From an uncultured Alistipes sp. (GTDB lineage Bacteria; Bacteroidota; Bacteroidia; Bacteroidales; UBA932), in assembly GCA_902388455.1 (NCBI GenBank), contig CABMPD010000013.1:1-64000 (forward strand): a stretch of 64,000 nt of DNA. The letters run 5' to 3'. Position 1 is the first letter of the stretch. Each line of letters starts with the position of its first letter. The notes below the pieces were generated by a model. The model was not told the DNA's origin, did not search any database, and worked only from the letters and a program-made list of their open reading frames with translations. This document shows, in pieces, positions 39,824 to 48,465 of this stretch. A program made the translations under genes and the position numbers.

Positions 39824-42800
39824 ATGATGAGCAGAGAAGACGAAGAAAAAGATGGCCTGGAGACCTCTGGGAACGGAATAGAAAATGTGTCCGGCGGGAG
39901 TGTGTTGGAACAGAACGGCGGTGACGGCGGTTATGCCGATATAGGCACCGACGCAGGTACCGGAGTTGATGCCGACACCGGAGCCGACATCGGAACTGAC
40001 ACCGGAACCGACACCGGGACCGATGCCTATGCCGGCCCTGACGCATACGCCGACGCCGATACTGGCACGGACCCCGACACCTACGCAGGTGAGGACGGCG
40101 AGGACGAGGTGATCTCCGGCAAGTTCGACAAGGTGATCTCTGACGGCACGAAGAAATACAAACTTTCGGGCATGTACCGGGAGTGGTTTCTCGACTATGC
40201 GTCGTACGTCATCTTGGAGAGGGCCGTGCCGCATATTGAGGACGGTCTGAAGCCGGTGCAGCGCAGGATTCTGCATGCGATGAAGGAGGAGGACGACGGA
40301 CGTTTCAACAAGGTGGCCAGTCTGGTAGGCGCCACCATGCCGTACCACCCTCACGGAGACGCTTCCATCAAGGACGCCCTGGTGCAGCTCGGCCAGAAGG
40401 ACCTGCTCATCGACTGCCAGGGTAACTGGGGCAACATCCTGACCGGAGACCCCGCGGCTGCCGGCAGGTACATTGAGGCCCGTCTCACGCCGTTTGCCAA
40501 CGAGGTGCTTTATAATCCGAAGCTCACCGAGTGGGTCAACTCCTACGACGGCCGTAACAAGGAGCCGGTCAATCTGCCCGTGAAGTTCCCCCTCCTGCTT
40601 GCCCAGGGCTCGGAGGGTATTGCCGTAGGACTGGCCTGCAAGATACTCCCGCACAACTTCAACGAGCTGCTGGACGCTTCGATAGCCGTGCTGAAGGGCG
40701 AGGACTTCACTCTCGAACCGGATTTCCCTACTGGAGGCTATGCCGACACCTCGGCCTACAACAAAGGGCTGCGCGGCGGAAAAGTCCGCGTAAGGGCGAA
40801 CATCCAGAAGGTCAACAAGAATACACTGGTCATCACCGAGATACCCTACGGTACCACCACCGGAGACCTGATAGACTCCATACTCAAGGCCAACGACAAG
40901 GGCAAGATCAAGATACGCAAGATCGACGACAACACCGCCGAGCATGCCGAGATAGTTATCCAGCTCTATGCCGATACCTCTCCCGACCGGACTATCGACG
41001 CTCTCTACGCATGCACCGACTGCGAGGTCAGCATCTCGCCCAACACCTGCGTGATCAAGGACAAGAAGCCGCACTTCATGGGCGTGGACGATGTGCTCCG
41101 CTATAACACAGAGCGGACACGGGAGCTGATGCGTCAGGAACTGACCATCCGTCTGGACGAGGTCGAGGGCGAGTGGCACTACACCTCCCTCGAGAAGATT
41201 TTCTTCGAGAACAAGGTCTACAAGGTCCTCGAGAACGACGCCCGCACCTGGGAGAAGCAGCTCAAGGACGTGAAGGCCGCCATGCTCGAGTACCAGCACC
41301 TGCTCCGCCGCCCGATTACCGACGCGGATATCCTGAAGCTGGTCGAGAAGCCGGTCCGCAAGATATCCAAGTTCGATATCAAGGCAGTCACCGACAAGAT
41401 ACGCGCCATCGAGAAGAAAGAAGCCGAGCTGCGCTACCATCTCGAGCACCTGACGGAGTTCTGCATCGACTATTTCCAGTCCCTCAAGGACAAATACGGC
41501 GCCAGGTATCCCCGCCGCACCAAGATAACCTCCTTCGAGAACATCGAGGCCACCAAGGTCGTCGCCTCCAACGCCAAGCTCTACATTAACCGCTCCGAGG
41601 GCTTCATCGGCACCTCGGCCAAGAAGATAGAGGAGGCCGAGTACGTGAGCGACTGCTCCGACATCGACGAGGTGATCGTCTTCATCAAAGATGGCCGCTA
41701 CACCCTCCGCAAGGTGACCGACAAGCAGTTCGTGGAGAAGGGCATCATCCACGCCGCAGTCTTCAAGCGCGGCGATACCCGCACCATATACAATGCCGTG
41801 TACCGCGACGGCAAGGGCGGCACCATGTACGCCAAGCGCTTTGCAGTCACCGGCATCATCCGCGACCGCTGGTACGACCTGACCAAGGGCACCCCCGGCT
41901 CGCAGGTCTACTGGCTCACTGCCAACCCCAACGGCGAGGCCGAGACCGTCAAGGTCTATCTCCGTCCCCGCCCGGGCCTCAAGCGCCTGATCCTCGATTA
42001 CGATTTCTCACAGCTGGCCATCAAGGGACGCGCCTCGATGGGCAACATCGTCACCAAGTACCCCGTGCAGAAAGTCCTGCTCCGGGCCGCCGGCGTCTCG
42101 ACCATAGGCGGCAAGCAGATGTGGTTCGACCGCGACATCGACCGGCTCAACGAGGACGGCCGCGGCGAGCTGCTGGGCGAGTTCCGGGGCGACGAGCACA
42201 TCCTGGCCGTCTGCAAGGACGGTACCTTCTATACCACCGGTCTCGACCTGAGCACCAGGTTCCAGGGCGACCTGCTGATAGTGGAGAAATTCGACCCCTC
42301 AAAGGTCTACACCGCCATCTATTGGGACAAGGTCTCCGGCTACTACTACATCAAGCGCTTCTGCTTCGAGCTGAGCGACAACACCACCCAAAACTTCATC
42401 CCCGTCGACGAGGGTGCCCGCCTGGTGGCCGTCTCCGAAGACCGCTGGCCGTCCGTCCACGTCGAGTTCGTCCCCTCTGGCAACAAGCCCAAGGAACCGG
42501 CTGATATTGACGCAGAGGAATTTATCGCCGTCAAGGGCTTCCGCGCCAAGGGCAAGAGGGCGGGGGAGAAGATCGCCTCCATCGCCTTCGGAGAGCCCCT
42601 GCAGAAGGAGGAGCCCGAGGACAATGCTCCGGACGGGGACGGGGACAATGCCCGGGATGCGGAGGATCTTCCCGCAGGGGAGGATACCTACGACCTCGAA
42701 GGTCTGAACTACCCTTCGGCATCCCCCGCCTCCGCTGATTCTCAGGGCAATGAGGACAATGGGGACAATGACGGCAGCGGCGCCAGGCCCGGCGACGTGG

Positions 42801-42838
42801 TGGAATTCTCCCTTGACGATGACCTCACCCTGTTTTAA
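39824..42838 (+). CDS. parC: DNA topoisomerase IV subunit A (type IIA)
   Basis: A 1004-aa protein from the ATG at 39824 (or 39827). Residues about 25-95 are an acidic, Asp/Thr/Gly-rich tract of short repeats. The breakage-reunion domain follows with the YHPHGDASIKDALVQL region and the catalytic tyrosine Tyr216 in AAGRYIEARL. A beta-pinwheel C-terminal domain is present, but no GyrA-box of QRRGGKG type is seen, which favours ParC over GyrA. A second acidic low-complexity tail ends in EFSLDDDLTLF. The ParE partner is not in the window. aroK follows after 10 nt. Confidence 0.92.
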   Translation: MMSREDEEKDGLETSGNGIENVSGGSVLEQNGGDGGYADIGTDAGTGVDADTGADIGTDTGTDTGTDAYAGPDAYADADTGTDPDTYAGEDGEDEVISGKFDKVISDGTKKYKLSGMYREWFLDYASYVILERAVPHIEDGLKPVQRRILHAMKEEDDGRFNKVASLVGATMPYHPHGDASIKDALVQLGQKDLLIDCQGNWGNILTGDPAAAGRYIEARLTPFANEVLYNPKLTEWVNSYDGRNKEPVNLPVKFPLLLAQGSEGIAVGLACKILPHNFNELLDASIAVLKGEDFTLEPDFPTGGYADTSAYNKGLRGGKVRVRANIQKVNKNTLVITEIPYGTTTGDLIDSILKANDKGKIKIRKIDDNTAEHAEIVIQLYADTSPDRTIDALYACTDCEVSISPNTCVIKDKKPHFMGVDDVLRYNTERTRELMRQELTIRLDEVEGEWHYTSLEKIFFENKVYKVLENDARTWEKQLKDVKAAMLEYQHLLRRPITDADILKLVEKPVRKISKFDIKAVTDKIRAIEKKEAELRYHLEHLTEFCIDYFQSLKDKYGARYPRRTKITSFENIEATKVVASNAKLYINRSEGFIGTSAKKIEEAEYVSDCSDIDEVIVFIKDGRYTLRKVTDKQFVEKGIIHAAVFKRGDTRTIYNAVYRDGKGGTMYAKRFAVTGIIRDRWYDLTKGTPGSQVYWLTANPNGEAETVKVYLRPRPGLKRLILDYDFSQLAIKGRASMGNIVTKYPVQKVLLRAAGVSTIGGKQMWFDRDIDRLNEDGRGELLGEFRGDEHILAVCKDGTFYTTGLDLSTRFQGDLLIVEKFDPSKVYTAIYWDKVSGYYYIKRFCFELSDNTTQNFIPVDEGARLVAVSEDRWPSVHVEFVPSGNKPKEPADIDAEEFIAVKGFRAKGKRAGEKIASIAFGEPLQKEEPEDNAPDGDGDNARDAEDLPAGEDTYDLEGLNYPSASPASADSQGNEDNGDNDGSGARPGDVVEFSLDDDLTLF

Positions 42839-42848
42839 GTAGACTGCG

Positions 42849-43346
42849 ATGATTATTTCCCTTATAGGTTTTATGGCAGCGGGCAAGACGACCATGGCCC
42901 GTGAGCTTTCCGCAAAGGTCGGCGCCCCGATGATTGACACCGATGCCTACATCGAGGAGCGCGAGGGCAAGACGGTCTCCGAGATATTCGCCGCCGTCGG
43001 AGAACCCGGCTTCCGCAAGATCGAGGAGGAGTGCCTGGAGGACATCCTCGAAGAGCACATCTCGGAGCACCCCGAGACCATTGAGGACATGCACCGCTGC
43101 ACCCTCGTCCTCTCCCTCGGAGGCGGCATTGTCACCACCCCCGGCTGCCGCGACCTCATCTCCCGCTTCACCTACTGCGTCTACGTCAAGACCGACATCG
43201 ACACCATCTTCAACCGCCTGTCGAAAGACACCGGCGGCCGCACCCTCCTCGAGAACCGCGGCGACACCCCCCTGCGCGACGTCATCGACCGCCTTTACCG
43301 CGAGCGCGAACCGCTCTATGAGGCGCTGGCCCGCACCACCGTCTGA
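42849..43346 (+). CDS. aroK: Shikimate kinase
   Basis: A 165-aa P-loop kinase that phosphorylates shikimate at O3. The Walker A is GFMAAGKTT (from Gly8), the shikimate-binding part DTDAYIEEREGKTVSEIF, the GGG loop LSLGGGIVTTPG and the lid SKDTGGRTLLENR. It is somewhat short at the C-terminus compared with usual 170-180 aa but has all key motifs. It is 10 nt behind parC, a pairing common in Bacteroidales. It ends against a large hairpin and a convergent pseudogene. Confidence 0.96.
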   Translation: MIISLIGFMAAGKTTMARELSAKVGAPMIDTDAYIEEREGKTVSEIFAAVGEPGFRKIEEECLEDILEEHISEHPETIEDMHRCTLVLSLGGGIVTTPGCRDLISRFTYCVYVKTDIDTIFNRLSKDTGGRTLLENRGDTPLRDVIDRLYREREPLYEALARTTV

Positions 43347-43365
43347 CCTTTTTCCAGAATAAAAT

Positions 43366-43419
43366 CACTCCTCCGAATGAGCCGGAGAAAAAGTGGAAGC
43401 CGGCTCTTTCGAAGGAGTG
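43366..43419. terminator. Long hairpin between aroK and the convergent pseudogene
   Basis: CACTCCT, CGAA and GAGCCGG pair with CCGGCTC, TTCG and AGGAGTG around a 14-nt loop, with two single mismatches. The outer part is like family B (CACTCCT.CGAA..AGGAGTG), with extra GC pairs inserted in the centre. No T-tract follows on either side, so termination is an inference from its position. Confidence 0.6.
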
Positions 43420-43447
43420 TGAATGCTGTAGTAATCAGACGGGAGGA

Positions 43448-44663
43448 TTATGCCTCGGGCATGCCGGATACGCTGAGCTGACCGGACCATTCGGCAGTGA
43501 TGGTGTAGCCCTCGGCTGTCTTGAAGTTACAGTTGAACGTGTACGTCCCCTCGCCTCCTTCGACAGTCATGACTCCGTCCGTAATCAGACCGAGATAGCT
43601 GTTGGCATTCTTCTTCGGTTACTGTATATTCGCCGGGTGTGATGAAGCCGTTCTCATCTCTGTACATGTAGGTCTCGAGTGTGAGGACTGTGCCGGGAGC
43701 CAGCAGACTTCCCTCGCTGTTCGCGGTCATATCCGTGAGCGTTATTACCAGGCACATCTGCTGCTCGTCCCCGCTGTAGTACGATGCGGATGCCGATACG
43801 GCGTGGATGTCGATGTTGCGGTAGATGGTGTTGTTATCATTGCCGCCGACGGCGTTGACGTACTCAGCGTTGCCTTTATAGGTGATATGGTGTGTCCTGC
43901 CTTCGGTGTCTGTCAGGACTGCATCGATGATCAGGTTGTCACCCTCGTAGGATACTTCGGCTGTCCCTTCCGTGAATTTGACCTGGAATACGGTACTTCC
44001 GTCGGGATTGAGCTGAGTTCCTTGTGTGAGACCTCCGTCAAATGTCATTGCCGTGCGGCTTCCAGTCTCATCCAATGTGTATGTACCTGCGGGCAGAGCG
44101 GGACTGTCGCTGTTCTCGGGGGCATCGGAGTACAGATCGAAGAGATAGTATGTGCCACCGGGCTGAGGATTGCCCTCGAGGAGCTCCATGTCGGAGACGC
44201 AGGTGTAGAAGTTGTAAGCACCGTTACTGCTGTACAGATCTCAGTAGTATGTGCCGGAGAATACATTGAGCTCGAATTCGTAGTCGTATCTGTGCTCGGG
44301 AGCGGCTTGAATGGCATTTGTCCTGGCCTGGATTTCTCCTCCGTCCCAGGTGTAGGTGACGGTGATCCCGGATGTGCGTGCTGTCTCTGTCTCATTGGCA
44401 GCGGCTTCAAGAATGGCAGTCCCGTCATTTGCGGAGACGGGTGAGATCCAGTCGATATCTTCGGGGACGGATACGACGGCGGTTGCTCCCTCGACGGGGT
44501 TGGTTATCTCATATTCGACTGTTACAGTACCTCCTTCTGCCGGTATTGCGATTTCGCTTCCGCTTGTGATTTTGATTTCAGGAGCCAATTGCTCTTTTTC
44601 TTCAGGCTTGCATCCTGCCAGTGTCAAGGCGACTGCAAGTGTTGTAAAAATAATTTTTTTCAT
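43448..44663 (-). pseudogene. Broken lipoprotein gene with BACON-like domain (in-frame stop and frameshift)
   Basis: The N-terminal part (44663 downward) has a lipobox (LALTLAGC-type TLAGC, Cys18) and a BACON-like domain similar to that of the 61312-62946 lipoprotein (AEGGTVTVEYEITNPVEG). After VFSGTYY an in-frame TGA (44241-44243) interrupts the frame, which then continues (DLYSSNGAYNFYTC). Near 43608-43616 the frame is lost again. A different frame gives a sensible end, GLITDGVMTVEGGEGTYTFN through SGMPEA, stopping at 43448-43450. Two lesions mark it as a pseudogene, unless they are sequencing errors. Confidence 0.8.
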
Positions 44664-44748
44664 GCTCGTATTGAGTTATTAGTAATTTTGATGCGAAAAT
44701 AGAGTTTCACCTGCGAAGAACCGTTGTACTACTACAATTTCTATACCC

Positions 44749-45336
44749 ATGGATATGCTCGATGATTTTCGGAGAACTCTTAAGGCGGAAGGAACTTTCG
44801 GGCCTTCAGATGAGTTGCTGGACAGAATTATTGATATGACTGAGCCGGTAGCCTTAAAGCCAGGAGAGGTACTTATCGGATACGGTCAGTTCGATACCAA
44901 TGTATACATTGTAAAGGAAGGAATCCTTCAGCTTCTGTATTTTGACGGTGAAAAGGAAGTTACGTTCGGTTTTGCCTTTCCAGGTACAGTTCTGCTCTCT
45001 CCGCACTCGTTCTATATGGGAAAACCTGCTTTAATGCAGGTTGAGTCATGCCGGATCGCGTCGGCCGTGATGAAGATAGATAAGTCCCGGTTCGAAAAGC
45101 TGCTGGAGGAGTCGCATGAGTTTGCCCGCTGGATGCTCAACCTGGCCATAGGGCAGATTTACACCTCAGAACTGAAAGTCACGTATGTGAGCGGTTCGGC
45201 GGAAGACAGGTACAAGAGCCTGCTGAAGATCCGGCCGGACATCATCACATCAGTTTCAGCAAACCGTCTTGCGTCATATCTGGGTATCACACCGTCGTGG
45301 ATGTGCAAGTTGCGCAAAAAGTTGCTTTATGAGTGA
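44749..45336 (+). CDS. Crp/Fnr-family transcriptional regulator
   Basis: A 195-aa protein with a cyclic-nucleotide-binding-like beta roll (VALKPGEVLIGYGQFDTNVYIVKEGILQL, from about residue 34). The Arg/Ser effector signature of true Crp is not apparent, so the ligand is unknown. A C-terminal winged helix-turn-helix follows (SANRLASYLGITPSWMCKLRKKL). It lacks the Cys cluster of an Fnr iron-sulphur sensor. It is transcribed away from the broken lipoprotein gene and faces the repeat region downstream; its targets are unknown. Confidence 0.9.
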   Translation: MDMLDDFRRTLKAEGTFGPSDELLDRIIDMTEPVALKPGEVLIGYGQFDTNVYIVKEGILQLLYFDGEKEVTFGFAFPGTVLLSPHSFYMGKPALMQVESCRIASAVMKIDKSRFEKLLEESHEFARWMLNLAIGQIYTSELKVTYVSGSAEDRYKSLLKIRPDIITSVSANRLASYLGITPSWMCKLRKKLLYE

Positions 45337-45495
45337 GGGGCAGCTGTCGGACTCACGAGCAGGTTTTTAGCCAGTTTCTTTCTTGACGAAATAATGTCGG
45401 GCTGATTGCTCGGTATGTAAGTTTTTAGGTGATAGTTTGTTGCGATTCTGTGGTTTTGCTGTAAGGTGTTTCAAATGGCTTACGGCGGAGCGCAT

Positions 45496-45859
45496 AACGT
45501 GTTGCCGCAACGGCAGCGGATTGCGGGAAACGGTGCCGTTGTGGCGTGTCTTCGAGGGGAGAATGCTGTTCAGCGGGTCTGTGACGGTGGTGCCGGCGTG
45601 AACGTGTTGCCGTAACGGCAGTTAATCGCGGGAAACGGTGCCGTTGTGGTGTGTCTTCGAGGGGACAATGCTGTTCAGCGGGTCTGTGACGGTGGTGCCG
45701 GCGTGAACGTGTTGCCGCAATGGCAGCGAATTGCGGGAAACGGTGCCGTTGTGGTGTGTCTTCGAGGGGACAATGCTATCCAGCGGGTCTGTGACGGTGG
45801 TGCCGGCGTGAACGTGTTGCCGCAACGGCAGCGAATTGCGGGAAACGGTGCCGTTGTGG
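45496..45859. repeat. 105-bp tandem repeat, family A, three full units plus a partial fourth
   Basis: Units start at 45496, 45601, 45706 and 45811 (partial). They differ at only a few positions. Each contains a palindrome core, CCGCAACGGCA ... TGCCGTTGTGG, with a variable loop. The whole unit matches the repeats at 29371-29555 in the opposite orientation and with the same period. The gene-free stretch 45337-46093 otherwise holds family B palindromes at its right end and nothing recognisable in 45337-45490. Confidence 0.92.
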
Positions 45860-45936
45860 CAAAATGGGAAGGAGTGGAGTGGGAACAGATGTTCGGACCA
45901 GCTTTAGGGTTCTTCTATGGGCGGTTCGGCGATTTT

Positions 45937-46032
45937 ACTCCTTCGGAAGGAGTGAGGAGATGGCGTGGTTTCGAGACTCCTTCGGAAGGAGTGGGAAAAT
46001 GGTGTGGTTTCGAGGGCCCTTCGGATGGAGTA
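45937..46032. repeat. Family B palindromes, two intact and one degenerate
   Basis: ACTCCTTCGGAAGGAGT occurs at 45937-45953 and 45976-45992. A decayed copy (CCCTTCGGATGGAGT) is at 46018-46032. The last two are part of a roughly 39-40-bp tandem unit that starts GGCGTGGTTTCGAG / GGTGTGGTTTCGAG. They lie just right of the family A array, the same adjacency as at 29.5 kb. Confidence 0.82.
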
Positions 46033-46093
46033 TGGAGTGGTAAGGAGTGACATGGAACGGAGGCACGGACACAGGCGGATATCGCATGCGTAC

Positions 46094-46849
46094 TTACCGC
46101 AAGGTGAATACGTATGTGATCGTGCCTTCCTGGACGGCGGGTGCGGAGGCGGAGACGTTGAACTTGGCTTTGAGGGCGGCTTTTCTGGCGGCTTCCCAGA
46201 GGGTGGCGTCCTGGACGGTGGTGCCGCGGGCTCCGGGGACGGCGCTGGTGACGGTGCCGTACTGGTCGACCATGATGCGGACGACTACTGTGCCGGCGTT
46301 CTGGACGGAGTACTCTGGGAGGGGCAGGTTGCCCATGACGGTACGGCCTTCGAGGCGGGCGGTCGGGCAGCCGTCGGGAGAACCTTCTTCTGTATTGCCC
46401 TTGGGATGTCCGGCGGTGAGGCGGTCGGAGATTTCGGAGGCTACCTGGACTGCTGCGGTATCGGTGCGGTTGGACCGGCGGCTGGAGAAGAGGGCGCGGC
46501 GGTCGATGGGTTTCTCGGCGGGCGGCTCGGGCACCTCTACGTCGCCTTCGTCCCCGACGGTGGTCTCAACACCGGTATTCTCGGCCACATCGGCGGCTAC
46601 AGGCGCCTCGGCTCTCTGCACGAGATGTACTTCCTCAACTGGGTCGGCCTCTTCGGCACGCGGCTCCACTCCCACGGCTGTCCGGATGGGTACGGACTCT
46701 TCCTCGGGCGGGAATTCTATGAGCATACCCTGGACAGACGGCGGCACATCCATCTTCTGCAGCTGGGATCGGAATCCGAACATCAGCAGTATGGCGTGGA
46801 CTGCTACTGTGAGCAGGATACCTGCGTATGTGGCTTTACGGTTGTTCAT
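46094..46849 (-). CDS. tonB: TonB-like energy transducer
   Basis: A 251-aa inner-membrane protein with one N-terminal helix (YAGILLTVAVHAILLMFGF). A Glu/Pro/Val-rich periplasm-spanning linker follows. The C-terminal TonB domain is LPLPEYSVQNAGTVVVRIMV through ITYVFTLR. It lies downstream of exbB and exbD on the same strand, forming a standard proton-motive-force module that would power SusC-type transporters such as the one at the left edge. A 199-bp gap to exbD (46850-47048) has no recognisable gene. Confidence 0.88.
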   Translation of the reverse strand: MNNRKATYAGILLTVAVHAILLMFGFRSQLQKMDVPPSVQGMLIEFPPEEESVPIRTAVGVEPRAEEADPVEEVHLVQRAEAPVAADVAENTGVETTVGDEGDVEVPEPPAEKPIDRRALFSSRRSNRTDTAAVQVASEISDRLTAGHPKGNTEEGSPDGCPTARLEGRTVMGNLPLPEYSVQNAGTVVVRIMVDQYGTVTSAVPGARGTTVQDATLWEAARKAALKAKFNVSASAPAVQEGTITYVFTLR

Positions 46850-47048
46850 TGTGTTGGTTCTGTATCGGCTGATATGTGTCGGGCGTGGTGGTGTGTCTGG
46901 TTTTCAGTGGACGGTCGGGTGCGGCAAATGGGCGGATGACCGGGCGAGTGGATGGCGGGGTGCTGCAGATGCGCCGCGTCAGGCTGTACAGCAGCCATGG
47001 TATGCGGCAGATGTAACAGAGGCGGCGGGTGGTGCAGCGGCTCACCTG

Positions 47049-47462
47049 CTATTCCGGTGCCGTAGCCAGTATGACCTTGTACTGATTGCGCTTGGCAATG
47101 TTCATGAGGTTTACTACTTCTTCTATCGGCACCGTACGGTCAGCGTAGATAGAGAAGGTGGGGTCGTCGGAGTCCCGCAGCAGGAGCTGGAGGGCCGGTT
47201 CTATGTCTGCGAAGGGTACGGCCTGGGGATCTCCGTTGATGTGGTAGGTGTAGGTCCCGAGCTCGGGGTAGTGCTTGATGGATACGCTGACGGTGGCCTT
47301 GGCGGAGATCTGGTTGGTGCTCTTGGGCAGCAGGAGCCTGAGGGCGTTGGGGTTGATCAGGGTCGAGGTCACCAGGAAGAATATCAGCAGCAGGAACACG
47401 ATGTCCGTCATGGAGGACATCGAGAATGCCGGCTCGACCTTGGTTCTGCGTTTGATGGCCAT
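47049..47462 (-). CDS. exbD: ExbD/TolR-family biopolymer transport protein
   Basis: A 137-aa protein with one N-terminal membrane helix carrying the conserved proton-relay Asp (SSMTDIVFLLLIFFLVTS) and a periplasmic domain. It starts 2 nt after exbB ends, so the two are co-translated in practice. It forms the ion channel with ExbB and drives TonB. Confidence 0.93.
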   Translation of the reverse strand: MAIKRRTKVEPAFSMSSMTDIVFLLLIFFLVTSTLINPNALRLLLPKSTNQISAKATVSVSIKHYPELGTYTYHINGDPQAVPFADIEPALQLLLRDSDDPTFSIYADRTVPIEEVVNLMNIAKRNQYKVILATAPE

Positions 47463-47464
47463 CG

Positions 47465-48394
47465 TTAAATGTCTTTGTCTATGGTAAATGTTTCGGAGCT
47501 GCCGTCCGCGTCGGAAGCGGCAGAAGCATCAGAGGCAGCGGAAGAAGCAGTATCACGGGCACCTGTGTTGGAAGTGCGGCTGCTGCGTCCGGCCGGCTTG
47601 GGGGCTGCTGTCCTTGCGGTGCCGGTCGCTGCTGTCCTGGCAGTACCTGCGGTGCTGCGCCTGGCCGGTCTGTGGGATGCGGTTTCGCCTGAGTGCTCCG
47701 GCTGAGGGTCCGCCTTGGCGGAACTGAGCATGTCCATCAGCGATATGGTCTCGCTCTCCATCTTGAATACGATATCGTTGACGCGGGAGGTGAGCCAGTT
47801 GTAGCCGAAGTAGGCGATGATGCCGACGAACAGACCGCCCACGGTGGTCACCATGGCGGTGTAGATACCTCCGGAGAGGAGGGTGATGTCGATGTTGCTG
47901 CCGGCCGAGGCCATGTTGTAGAAGGCCTGGATCATACCGATTACGGTACCGAGGAATCCGATCATCGGGGCACCTCCGGCCACTGTGGCGAGCATCGGAA
48001 GCCCTTTCTCGAGCTTGGCTACCTCGATGTTGGCTACGTTCTCGACTGCGGCCTGGATGTCGGGCAGGGGATTGCCCTGGCGCTCGAGTCCTTTCTCGAT
48101 GAGGCGGGCGATGGGCGAGGAGTTCTCACGGCAGAGGCTGATGGCCGAGGAGGTCTTTCCGGCCCTGACGAGCTCGCGGATGTTGGCCATGAAGTGAGGG
48201 TCGAGCTTCCCTGCCTGGCGGATGGCCCAGAGGCGGTTGCCGAGGATGTAGATGGCTATGATGGACAGGATCAGGAGTACGATCATCAGCCATCCTCCGG
48301 CGACGGCCATCTTGATGAGGGACATCTTTTCGGGGGCGGCTGCGGCCTCCTGGACCAGGAGGTCTGCGGTGTTGGCTTGGAGTAGTGTCAGCAT
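47465..48394 (-). CDS. exbB: MotA/TolQ/ExbB proton-channel protein with a low-complexity C-terminal tail
   Basis: A 309-aa membrane protein. Helices are at about 30-50 (GGWLMIVLLILSIIAIYILG) and in the PMIGFLGTVIGMIQAFYNMA and MVTTVGGLFVGIIAYFGYNW segments, the conserved ExbB pore region. After about residue 240 there is an Ala/Thr/Arg/Ser-rich tail of 65-70 residues (TARTAATGTARTAAPKPAGR and so on), ending SSETFTIDKDI. The tail is unusual for ExbB and probably disordered in the cytoplasm. Confidence 0.92.
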   Translation of the reverse strand: MLTLLQANTADLLVQEAAAAPEKMSLIKMAVAGGWLMIVLLILSIIAIYILGNRLWAIRQAGKLDPHFMANIRELVRAGKTSSAISLCRENSSPIARLIEKGLERQGNPLPDIQAAVENVANIEVAKLEKGLPMLATVAGGAPMIGFLGTVIGMIQAFYNMASAGSNIDITLLSGGIYTAMVTTVGGLFVGIIAYFGYNWLTSRVNDIVFKMESETISLMDMLSSAKADPQPEHSGETASHRPARRSTAGTARTAATGTARTAAPKPAGRSSRTSNTGARDTASSAASDASAASDADGSSETFTIDKDI

Positions 48395-48465
48395 GGTATT
48401 AAATGTGAAAATGTCTGTGTGTTATCTGTAAATAAATTGTATGCAATAATGATGCAAGAACTGTG

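Noticed and set aside
39794..41752. A 652-codon open frame on the minus strand opposite parC
   Set aside because: It is an antisense shadow of parC, including the mirror image of the acidic repeat tract, with no family features.
44241..44243. UGA recoded as selenocysteine or tryptophan
   Set aside because: The position fits Gly, TGA acts as a normal stop elsewhere in the window, no SECIS-like hairpin was seen just after it, and a second lesion is present in the same gene.
45496..45859. Possible CRISPR array
   Set aside because: The whole 105-bp unit is repeated, including what would be the spacer, and no cas genes are present.
45622..46050. Repeat-encoded open frames on both strands in the 105-bp array
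   Set aside because: 105 is a multiple of three, so any open unit stays open. No start context or family is recognisable on either strand, and conservation follows the palindrome arms.
46836..47045. A 69-codon minus-strand frame between tonB and exbD
   Set aside because: It overlaps the tonB start, has Arg/Thr/Pro-rich composition without a family, and lacks a start context.
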